This document shows, piece by piece, positions 8,518 through 15,783 of a DNA stretch of 40,726 bases. The first letter of the stretch is position 1. Each line of letters starts with the position of its first letter. Made by a program: the position numbers and the translations under genes. Location: assembly GCA_945897335.1 (NCBI GenBank), contig CAMDFP010000008.1, forward strand, positions 1 through 40,726, in the 5' to 3' direction. The notes under the pieces are model-generated. The model was not told the DNA's origin, made no database searches, and saw nothing but the letters and a program-made list of their open reading frames with translations. Source of the stretch: Asaia bogorensis. GTDB taxonomy: Bacteria > Pseudomonadota > Alphaproteobacteria > SHVZ01.

Positions 8518-10415
8518 AGGCGAAGACGGCCTCCGGTCCGATGACGGGTCCGAGTGCGGACCCCGATCGTCTCAATGCGGACGGGTTGGCCCTTGCCGCG
8601 TCCGGTAACGTCGTCTCCGCGCGGCGCTGCTATCGTCAGGCGCTGGCCCTGGCACCGGCTTCGGTCACGGCATCGGGGAACCTGGCGAATTCCGAAGGCG
8701 AGGAAGGGGCGCTGGAAGTCGCCGGCCGCCGGTATCAGCGCGCTCTGGCGGTGGCGCCGAAGCTCCCGGCCCTGCATCTGATGCTGGGAACCACGCAGCT
8801 TCGCCTGGGCCAGGATCGGCTAGGCCGGCGCACGCTGGAACGCGCGATCGACCTCAATCCCGGCTACCCGAAGGCCCATGCCAATCTTGGCCTTCACGCC
8901 CTCGGGCAGCGGCAGCTGCAGGAGGCGGCGGGCCACTTTCGCCAGGCGCTTCGTGGCGATCCTGCTTACGCGTCGGCGCTTGCCGGCCTCGCCCGTTCCG
9001 TCGGCGAGCTGGGCCGGTCACGGGAAGCGCGCGCGGTCGCCCGCAAGGCCATGGCGATCGCTCCCGGATCGGTAGAGTCGCTCCTGGCGGCGGCGGAGGT
9101 GGCCTTCCTCGCCGGCGACCACGGTGCGGCGAAGGCATGCTTCCAGCGCATCCCGGCAGCCGGCGCCAAGAGCGATGCGCTGAAGGGCTTGATGCTCTAC
9201 CTGCATTACGACCCTGAGGGGAGCAGCGAGGAACTCTATCGTGCCCACCGCCGATGGGCAGGTTTGCAGATCCCGGCTACGTGCCGGGAGCCTTCGAACG
9301 ATCCGTCACCGGACCGGCGGCTCAGGATCGGATACCTCTCGGCCGATCTCTTCGATCATCCCGTCGGCCGTAACGTGGTCGGGTTGATCGAGAACCACGA
9401 TCCCCGCTCGATCGAGGTCTTCCTCTATGCGGCGCGATCGGAAGACGATCCGGTCGGTCGACGCCTCCGCAAGGCGGCCGGCTGCTGGCGCTCCATTGCC
9501 GGCTGGCAGGACCAGGCTGTCGCCGATCTCATTCGCGCCGACCGCATCGACATCCTGGTCGTGCTCGCCGGCCATACCTTCGCCAACCGCATCGGCGTGG
9601 CGGCGCAGCGGGCGGCGCCCGTGCAGGTCAGCATGCACGACCTCACCACCAGCGGACTGGATACGGTGGACTGGTTCCTGAGCGACGAGGCGCTGAATCC
9701 GGTGGGAGGAGACGAGCGTTTCAGCGAGCAGGTCATGCGCCTTCCCTGTTTCTATCTTCACATGCCGATCGAGGCCGCCCCCCCTGCCCTGCCCGGCAAT
9801 CCCGCCGTGGTCTTCGGTTCCTGCAACAATCCGGCGAAACTGAACAACCGCGTCGTTAGGGTATGGGCTCGCATCCTGGACCGGTGTCCGGGCTCCGGGC
9901 TTCGCCTGAAGTACCGCGACTCGTTCGCCGACCAGGATCTCACCCGGGACATCGTGCAGCGGTTCGAGGCCAACGGGATCTCGGCGGACCGGCTGGCGTT
10001 CGACGGCCGGCGGTCCTCCCGTCGCTCCCATCTCGCCTTCGTCGGCGGTCTCGACATCGCCCTCGATCCATTTCCCTTCAACGGCTCGACGACGACCTAC
10101 GAGGCTCTTTGGATGGGCGTGCCGGTGGTGACGCTGCTCGGCAAACGGTTCGTCGGGCGAGTCGGGTCGGCGATGCTGGCTCGCGTCGGGCTCGACGACC
10201 TGATCGGCGCCGACGAGGATGCCTATGTCGAGGCGGCCGTGGCACTGGCACAGAACCCCGAACGCCGGGCACGGCTGCGCACCGGGCTCCGGCCGCTGCT
10301 TCTCGCCTCCCCCCTCCTGGAGGCGCCGGCCTATGCCCGCACGGTCGAAACGGCCTATCGCCGCATGTGGATGAATTGGGCCGGCGGCCGCGGCCGGACC
10401 CTGCCTCAGGAATGA
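8514..10415 (+). CDS. TPR + SPINDLY-type O-linked GlcNAc transferase-like protein (GT41)
   Basis: This is a 633-residue protein starting at ATG 8514, overlapping the previous stop as ATGA. The open frame upstream to 7617 is a shadow of the preceding gene. TPR units occupy residues about 18-240. The GT41 catalytic region starts at RIGYLSADL and carries His282 (DHPVGRN), Lys442 (CNNPAKLN) and Asp518 (ALDPFPFNG), followed by TYEALWMGVPV. These correspond to His498, Lys842 and Asp925 of human OGT, which bind the UDP-sugar. It belongs to the subtype with MHDLTTSGL in place of WxGYxxTxG. It is the last gene of the parA-headed run and is closely related to 34234-35985. Donor and acceptor unknown; probably cytoplasmic. 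Confidence 0.92.
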   Translation: MKAKTASGPMTGPSADPDRLNADGLALAASGNVVSARRCYRQALALAPASVTASGNLANSEGEEGALEVAGRRYQRALAVAPKLPALHLMLGTTQLRLGQDRLGRRTLERAIDLNPGYPKAHANLGLHALGQRQLQEAAGHFRQALRGDPAYASALAGLARSVGELGRSREARAVARKAMAIAPGSVESLLAAAEVAFLAGDHGAAKACFQRIPAAGAKSDALKGLMLYLHYDPEGSSEELYRAHRRWAGLQIPATCREPSNDPSPDRRLRIGYLSADLFDHPVGRNVVGLIENHDPRSIEVFLYAARSEDDPVGRRLRKAAGCWRSIAGWQDQAVADLIRADRIDILVVLAGHTFANRIGVAAQRAAPVQVSMHDLTTSGLDTVDWFLSDEALNPVGGDERFSEQVMRLPCFYLHMPIEAAPPALPGNPAVVFGSCNNPAKLNNRVVRVWARILDRCPGSGLRLKYRDSFADQDLTRDIVQRFEANGISADRLAFDGRRSSRRSHLAFVGGLDIALDPFPFNGSTTTYEALWMGVPVVTLLGKRFVGRVGSAMLARVGLDDLIGADEDAYVEAAVALAQNPERRARLRTGLRPLLLASPLLEAPAYARTVETAYRRMWMNWAGGRGRTLPQE

Positions 10416-10466
10416 TTCACCGCCGTCGGGGTTATCCCTCACCATTGCGGATCAGCTTTTACATAA

Positions 10467-10490
10467 TTCGTCTAAGAAAGATAAGACGAA
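10467..10490. promoter_or_regulatory. Inverted repeat TTCGTCT-N10-AGACGAA, candidate operator
   Basis: A perfect 7-bp inverted repeat (10467-10473 and 10484-10490) sits in an AT-rich stretch between the GT41 stop at 10415 and the small secreted protein at 10622. It lacks a G+C-rich stem and T-tract, so an operator is likelier than a terminator. Confidence 0.35.
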
Positions 10491-10621
10491 AGGACGTAAG
10501 CAATATATCTCTATGGCGGGAGACAGCCTGAGATGGCCGCGCCCTTGCCCCCGCGAGTCGACGTGGAAGAGGAAGACCACATTGGCTATAAGCGCGTCTC
10601 CCCGACATCGAGGAACAGACC

Positions 10622-11179
10622 ATGCTGATTGCCCCCGTGTGGACCACACTTAGTCGGAGCTTCATCCGGTCGGCCGTTCTCGCGCTGATCCTCGGGTTCG
10701 ACTTGGCTGGGCCGGTGCACGCCGAAGAGCCGATGACGGTGGCCGAGGTCGTCGCGGAACTTGAAGACCTCACCTCGAAGATAACCCCGTTCACGGTCAG
10801 GCACGACGCGGCGACGAAGACGCTCACCTTTCGCGAAGTCGTCGAGAGCTCGAACGCGGCTCTGCAGGGACGCGTCGGCGAGCTTCATGCCCGGCTCGAC
10901 CGCATGGACTCGAAGCGTCTGCACTACCAGGCGGGGCACCCCATCCTGACTTTGAAGATCCAGGGGAAGTCATTGGCGGGGACGGTTTCGCTGTTTTGCC
11001 TACCGAACACCAAGTGCATCAGCCGGGGCTTTAACGACTCAGGTGCTCCGGCGAAGATCGCCGAATCAGACGAGGAGTCGTTCGCTCTCGATGTCTTCGA
11101 CGGCACGACCACGAACAACCAGCTCCAGCGCTTCGCCAATCTCATCACTCATCTCATCATCGTCTCCCAGCCGAAGTGA
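10622..11179 (+). CDS. Secreted small protein of unknown function
   Basis: This is a 185-residue protein with ATG 10622 preceded by GAGGA about seven bases upstream. The N-terminus has a classical Sec signal: a basic start, a hydrophobic stretch (SAVLALILGFDLAG) and a VHA|EE cleavage site near residue 35. The mature part has a helical segment with VAEVVAELEDL and a later FCLPNTKCIS pair of Cys (about 121 and 126) that could form a disulphide in the periplasm. I do not recognise the family. It stands alone between the partition/GT run and a repeat-rich intergenic region. It could be a partner or substrate of the glycosylation genes, but there is no direct evidence. Confidence 0.7.
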   Translation: MLIAPVWTTLSRSFIRSAVLALILGFDLAGPVHAEEPMTVAEVVAELEDLTSKITPFTVRHDAATKTLTFREVVESSNAALQGRVGELHARLDRMDSKRLHYQAGHPILTLKIQGKSLAGTVSLFCLPNTKCISRGFNDSGAPAKIAESDEESFALDVFDGTTTNNQLQRFANLITHLIIVSQPK

Positions 11180-11773
11180 CGACGACGGGCCGCCCCTAGC
11201 GATTTATCGGTTTCCTGATTTAACGAAATCACTTCTTGGCGCTCGAACTTGACATGCGCCGGTGGCCGCTGCCTCTGGCCCATGTCCTTCAAGGCTTCGT
11301 CCTTGAACGAAATAGCTGTTTAACGAAATCAGGGGATAGGCCCGCCTCGAACGGGCCGGTTGCCGCAGGGTGGAGAGTCTCGGCGGTAAAGTTATAACGA
11401 ATAGGTCGTATCGTCATCCGTTCCTCCCGCGCGCCATGCCGGTCCGCCGATGCAAAGAACGCATTAACGCAATCGTTAGTGCCAGTCGGTTCAGGCCGTT
11501 CATCAGGGACGGCTCCCGGGCGAAGCAAGCACGACCACAGAGCCCCACACACCCGCTTATTGGCGTCAGTTATCAGGGGACGATGGCGTCCGATAACGGA
11601 AGCGGCAGACTAGCGTTCTAGAAATCCGTCTATCGTTATTGCATGATTACGTTATCGATATTTCAATGGCTTAGCGGACAGCCGACGCTCCGAGCCGCAA
11701 ATTGAACGTACCTGGCTGGGCCGACACCGAACCGTTAGTGAACCTAACTCCCGTATAAGTTTATTATCAGGCC
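11180..11773. other. 594-bp AT-richer intergenic region with repeated TTAACG motifs
   Basis: I see no credible gene in this stretch; the short open frames in it have no start context or family features. It is visibly richer in A+T than its surroundings. It holds at least four copies of a TTAACGnAATC motif in both orientations, some as inverted repeats, and lies directly upstream of an HTH-protein gene. It could be a regulatory region or an accessory replication or partition site. Confidence 0.55.
11219..11654. repeat. Dispersed iteron-like motif TTTAACGAAATCA
   Basis: TTTAACGAAATCA occurs exactly at 11219-11231 and 11319-11331, 100 bp apart. Close variants are TTGAACGAAATAG (11303-11315), TTAACGCAATCG (11464-11475) and, on the minus strand, TAACGTAATCA (11644-11654). 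The first copy is part of the perfect inverted repeat TGATTT-AACG-AAATCA (11216-11231), and the one at 11465-11478 forms TAACG-caat-CGTTA. The pentamer TAACG/CGTTA occurs at several more places up to 11734. Its repeated, partly symmetrical form fits binding sites for a DNA-binding protein, possibly the product of the adjacent HTH gene. Confidence 0.55.
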
Positions 11774-12790
11774 ATGGAGCCGGACGCCCGCACTGCCCTC
11801 TTCGCACTCGGCCGACTTTACCAAGCCTATGCTGAAAGCCCGGTTGCCGAGGCCTGGGCCGCCCGCTCCCGGATCGAAGGCACCGTCCGCATCCTCCAGG
11901 GAGACGGCTTTGGTGTCGATCGCGAACGGGTGCTTCGGCTTTCTCATGACCTTCCTGTCGAGGGAAGGATCGACAGCGCGAACGACGCACAAGTCCTCCA
12001 GGTCATCAGCCTCCTCAGGGTCGGGCCGGAGGCTTCGGAGGGGGCGCTGGCTTACGGGGTCACCGAGACCGAGGCCCGACTCCTGATCGGCGCGGAGGGG
12101 GCGGATCCGGGACTTCTCCTGCTAAACCTGCGGCGATGGCTGGTGGCGGGCGGTCGGCCGGCTGTCGGCCACATCGCCTTCGTGCGCTGCCTTGCGGCGA
12201 CCGGGCTGACCCCAGGCCCCTTTGCTGTGCTGGCTCCATCACCAGGCGCCTCTCGCATGAGCGAGTCGGCATGGCTCCACAGTAGCCTGATGCGTCTGAC
12301 CGATGCCGCCGACGGTGCGCGTCGTGATCTGGGGGCCCTGGCGCTCGCAGTTGCCGAGTGGCGACAACGCCTGGGGCATCGCCGCCGCAACTCGCGGATG
12401 GAAGTTCTCATCCAGGAGGTGGCGTCGACCCTCGTAACGACCCCAGCCTCGATCTCCCGGCGCCTCGGTCTCAGCCTCCGAGGCGCGTCAGTGATGCTTG
12501 AGGAACTGGCCGACCTGGGCATCGTGGTCGAGATCACCGGACGCAAGAGCTGGAAGACCTTCGTGCCGAGCGACCTCGTCATCTCGACGCCTCGCCGAAG
12601 CGAACGGCAAACCGAGACTCGGCGGATCGCTGTTCTAAGTCCTTCCCGGGATCTCGGTCCGCTGCTCGCAGACACGGACTCCGCCATAGAAAGGGCGCAG
12701 GCGGCGATGGCACGCCTAAAGGCCAGCCGGGACGCCTTGACTGCGCGCGACAGCGAAACTCCCGACGACGAGGACCCTGCCGGCAATTAA
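11774..12790 (+). CDS. HTH DNA-binding protein, DUF1612-like
   Basis: This is a 338-residue protein starting at ATG 11774. The N-terminal region (LYQAYAESPVAEAWAARSRIEG) and the C-terminal winged-helix-like segment (VASTLVTTPASISRRLGLSL, then RGASVMLEELADLGIVVEITGR, about 216-256) resemble plasmid proteins of rhizobia that combine DUF1612 with an HTH domain. That assignment is from memory of the family pattern and is moderate. The tail is charged and probably disordered. The repeat-bearing region just upstream suggests it binds there and regulates itself. Its stop codon overlaps that of the convergent membrane-protein gene. It could be a plasmid-maintenance or transcription regulator; the target is unknown. 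Confidence 0.6.
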   Translation: MEPDARTALFALGRLYQAYAESPVAEAWAARSRIEGTVRILQGDGFGVDRERVLRLSHDLPVEGRIDSANDAQVLQVISLLRVGPEASEGALAYGVTETEARLLIGAEGADPGLLLLNLRRWLVAGGRPAVGHIAFVRCLAATGLTPGPFAVLAPSPGASRMSESAWLHSSLMRLTDAADGARRDLGALALAVAEWRQRLGHRRRNSRMEVLIQEVASTLVTTPASISRRLGLSLRGASVMLEELADLGIVVEITGRKSWKTFVPSDLVISTPRRSERQTETRRIAVLSPSRDLGPLLADTDSAIERAQAAMARLKASRDALTARDSETPDDEDPAGN

Positions 12791-13239
12791 CCGTTTAGAC
12801 GGTCGTGGGCACTCTTCCAGCTATCCTTCGGCGCCACCCAGGTCTCTTCGTCGCCGTTCCTCGAAATCCGGACGGTGATGCCGCCGAAGCGCCAGACCTT
12901 CTCCCAGGCCTCGCCATCGGAGGTCAGCTGGCCGAGAATCTTGCCCATCGCCTGGCGCTCGAGGAACCTCTTGCCGATGATCCAGTAGAGGATGCTGGCA
13001 ACGCCGACGACCTCCAGGACCGTGATCCACCCGGCGCCGAAACCCCAGCGCACGGCAACGGCGAGGACGGCGGCCATGCCTATATAGAGATAAGCGATGC
13101 GTCCCTTGAGCGCCTCGTAGGGCAGGGGGCAACTCGGGTGGGTCACGCGATTGAAATCGATCTCCACCTTGGCCCGGCCGTCGGCTCGGGCGCGGTTGAG
13201 CTGCTCCAGGAACCGGTCCACTTCCGTATTGCCCGTCAT
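12787..13239 (-). CDS. Small inner-membrane protein of unknown function
   Basis: This is a 150-residue protein if ATG 13239 is used. ATG 13242 and a longer frame to 13266 are alternatives; I prefer the inner ATG because an AGGTGG sequence lies just upstream. The middle shows two closely spaced membrane helices: AYLYIGMAAVLAVAVRWGF, then ITVLEVVGVASILYWIIG. The soluble ends are N-terminal acidic/basic and C-terminal (EAWEKVWRFGGITVRIS). The architecture is cytoplasmic N-terminus, hairpin, cytoplasmic C-terminus. I do not recognise the family. It converges with the HTH gene and diverges from secB across about 160 bp. Confidence 0.6.
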   Translation of the reverse strand: MTGNTEVDRFLEQLNRARADGRAKVEIDFNRVTHPSCPLPYEALKGRIAYLYIGMAAVLAVAVRWGFGAGWITVLEVVGVASILYWIIGKRFLERQAMGKILGQLTSDGEAWEKVWRFGGITVRISRNGDEETWVAPKDSWKSAHDRLNG

Positions 13240-13398
13240 CATCCACCTACTGCGTGCGGCTTCCACGAAACCATCGCGAATGCCCGAAAAACGCCCCCTT
13301 ACAGCAGCCGCCGAACCTCGGCAACCTGCGGCTCCACATCACTGGCTCCGGCAGGGGTTCTATGGTACCCCGGCGGCGCGCCGCAATAGGAGATCTGA

Positions 13399-13851
13399 AT
13401 GACTGGCAACCCTGCTCCCGGGACCGTGGAACTGATCGCGCACTACGTGCGTGACCTCTCGTTCGAGCACCCGAACGCGCCATACTCGCTGATGACGCCG
13501 CAGGATGCCGTTCCCGTCGTTGATGTGCAGGTCAGCTTTCGGCAGATCGAGGCGCACATCTTCGAGTCCTTCATCACCATCACCGCATCCGCCAAGGCCG
13601 GCGACGTCCCCGTGGCAGTCATCGAGCTGTCCTATGCCGGCACCTATCGCTTGCCGGACACTTCGGCTGAGGACCGGGAGAGGTTCCTGCTGGTCGACGC
13701 TCCTCGCGATCTCTTTCCCTTCGCCCGCGCGCTCATCGGCCTGGTGACGCAATGCGCCGGTATCCCGCCGCTGCTGATCACCGCACCTGACTTCCGGGAG
13801 AGCTATCGCATATCGAGCCAGCAGAATTTGATAAAGCAGGCGGCCGGCTGA
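13399..13851 (+). CDS. secB: SecB-family protein-export chaperone
   Basis: This is a 150-residue protein with ATG 13399 and a strong AGGAG site at 13388-13392. It shows SecB landmarks. YVRDLSFEHPNAP (16-28) matches YTKDVSFEAPNAP of E. coli. The following alternating beta strands are intact, and DLFPFARALIGLVTQCAGIPPL corresponds to the SecB helix after the beta sheet (LFPFAR 105-110). APDFRESY matches the C-terminal part. The acidic zinc-binding SecA tail region of E. coli is not seen; the end is QQNLIKQAAG. SecB tetramers hold unfolded preproteins for SecA. A second, plasmid-borne copy 28 bp upstream of a GT41 gene suggests a dedicated export client, which is inference. Confidence 0.82.
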   Translation: MTGNPAPGTVELIAHYVRDLSFEHPNAPYSLMTPQDAVPVVDVQVSFRQIEAHIFESFITITASAKAGDVPVAVIELSYAGTYRLPDTSAEDRERFLLVDAPRDLFPFARALIGLVTQCAGIPPLLITAPDFRESYRISSQQNLIKQAAG

Positions 13852-13879
13852 TCACTCGCGATCGGAGGATGGCGGCCGT

Positions 13880-15775
13880 ATGCTTTCCGGCCCGCCGCCA
13901 TCTGCCGAGGCGCTGACCGCGCACGCCATCGAGCGGGCGTCGGTCGGGGACATTCGCGCGACCGTCGCTGCCCTCCGCGCCGCCGCCACGGTGGAGCCGG
14001 CTTGGCCGATGACGGCCATCCGCATGGCCGAAATCGAGCTGCAGACGAGGGGAGGGGAGGCGGCGCGACGCTGGCTCGCGCGCAGCGACAGCCTCGACCC
14101 TCTCTCGACCGTGACGCCGATCGTCCGCCAGCGCGTCCTCGTCGCCGAAGCGCGCCAGGCCCTGCGGGTGGGCGATGCGGACATGGCGGCAATCCGGCTG
14201 CGCCAGGCGCTTTCCCTCGAGTCCGCCGATGGCAATGCGCTTCTCGACCTCGCGGTCCATGCCGCCGAGCCTGCTGTCGCCACGATCTTGTTGAAGCGTT
14301 CGCTCGCGACTCGCCGCTGGGCCGGCCCTTTGGTCAATCTCGGCAACATCGAGAAGGCCGCCAACCGGCTGACCAGCGCAGTGGGACGCTACCGCCAGGC
14401 CATCGCCGAAGAACCCGTCCACGCGATCGCCTGGAACAATCTGGCGACGGCCTATCGCGACGCCGCTTTGCTGCCCGTTGCACTCACTGCCTATCGGCGG
14501 GCGCTTGCGGCCGATCCGTCAGCCGCCGCAACCGAGTCGAACCTGCTGCAGGCGCTCCAGTTCGACCCGTCCATCGACGATCTCAAGCTCGCCGCCGCGC
14601 ATCGCCGCTGGGGAACCCGGCATGCCGCCCAGCTGCCGATGAGCCTGCAAGCCTTCGCCAACCGGCCCGATCCCGACCGGCGGCTCTCCGTCGGCTACGT
14701 CTCGGCCGATCTCGGCCGCCATCCAGTCGGCTACCTCCTTCTTCCCGTCATCGAAGCCTTTGACCGCGGCCAGGCAGTGACCACTTGTTACGCGACACGC
14801 GATCTGGCCGACGACCTCACCGGTTCGTTGCGGGGCGCATGCGATGCCTGGGTCGACGCGCGCGCGCTCGACGACGAAGCGCTTGCGGAACGCATCCGTA
14901 CCGACGGCATCGACATCCTGGTCGATCTCTCCGGTCACACCGCCCATCACCGTCTGCTTGCATTCGCCCGCCGGCCGGCGCCGGTGCAGGCGACCTGGCT
15001 CGGCTATTTCGATACGTGCGGCCTGGAGGCCATCGACTATCTGATCACCGATGCGTGGGAGGTCCCCCGCGACCTCCGACAGCGGTTCATCGAAGAGGTC
15101 GTGACACTTCCTGCCGGACGTTTCGCCTATCGGCCGCCTGCCTATGCGCCGGAGCCGGCGGGTCCCCCCAGCCTCGCGACGGGCCGGATCACCTTCGGCA
15201 GCTTCAACAATCTCGGCAAGGTAACGGATGGAGTCATCGCGCTCTGGTCGCGAATCCTGGCCGCCGTCGAAGGCTCGCGCCTTCTTCTCAAGTGGCCGTC
15301 CCTGGCGGACCCGGGCGTCGCCGCTTCGATCACGAGACGGTTTTCGGATCATGGGATTCCAAGGGAGCGGCTGTCGCTTCGCGGCGGTTCGCCTCACGGC
15401 CTCATGCTTGCCGAGTACGGCGACATCGACATCGCGCTCGACCCGTTTCCCTTCTCCGGCTGCCTGACGACCTTGGAGGCGCTGTGGATGGGTGTGCCTT
15501 TGATCACGCTCCAGGGATCCAGGCCGGTGGCGCGTCAGTCGGCGGCTATCCTGGCTCGTCTGGGCCTGGACGATCTCGTCGCCGGCACGGAGGAAGACTA
15601 TGTTCGCAAGGCATGCTCGCTCTCGGCAGGCACCGAGCGGCGATCGGACCTTCGGAAAGGCCTTCGCGGCCGCATGTCCTCATCCACGCTTCTCGACGGT
15701 CACGCCGTCGCGGCCTCCCTCCAGACCGCCTATCGCCGGATGTGGCATCGCTGGTGCCAGGAACAGCCTCGGTAG
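13880..15775 (+). CDS. TPR + SPINDLY-type O-linked GlcNAc transferase-like protein (GT41)
   Basis: This is a 631-residue protein with ATG 13880 and GGAGG at 13864-13868. It lies 28 bp after secB and is probably cotranscribed with it. TPR-like helices fill residues about 8-240, with clear units at LVNLGNIEKAANRLTSAV and AWNNLATAYRDAALLPVAL. The GT41 catalytic region has RLSVGYVSADL, His281 (GRHPVGY), the LSGHTAHHR loop, the acceptor-side WLGYFDTCGL motif, Lys447 (FNNLGKV) and Asp521 (ALDPFPFSG), then LTTLEALWMGVPL. This is the canonical WxGY subtype, shared with 17963 and 35982. All nucleotide-sugar residues are retained. It faces the opposite-strand GT41 at 15784, with only 8 bp between the stops. 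Confidence 0.92.
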   Translation: MLSGPPPSAEALTAHAIERASVGDIRATVAALRAAATVEPAWPMTAIRMAEIELQTRGGEAARRWLARSDSLDPLSTVTPIVRQRVLVAEARQALRVGDADMAAIRLRQALSLESADGNALLDLAVHAAEPAVATILLKRSLATRRWAGPLVNLGNIEKAANRLTSAVGRYRQAIAEEPVHAIAWNNLATAYRDAALLPVALTAYRRALAADPSAAATESNLLQALQFDPSIDDLKLAAAHRRWGTRHAAQLPMSLQAFANRPDPDRRLSVGYVSADLGRHPVGYLLLPVIEAFDRGQAVTTCYATRDLADDLTGSLRGACDAWVDARALDDEALAERIRTDGIDILVDLSGHTAHHRLLAFARRPAPVQATWLGYFDTCGLEAIDYLITDAWEVPRDLRQRFIEEVVTLPAGRFAYRPPAYAPEPAGPPSLATGRITFGSFNNLGKVTDGVIALWSRILAAVEGSRLLLKWPSLADPGVAASITRRFSDHGIPRERLSLRGGSPHGLMLAEYGDIDIALDPFPFSGCLTTLEALWMGVPLITLQGSRPVARQSAAILARLGLDDLVAGTEEDYVRKACSLSAGTERRSDLRKGLRGRMSSSTLLDGHAVAASLQTAYRRMWHRWCQEQPR

Positions 15776-15783
15776 TCGATACG

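Noticed and set aside
11289-11552. Small minus-strand open frame in the 11180-11773 gap
   Set aside because: No ribosome-binding site, no recognisable domain, and it overlaps the repeated motif region.
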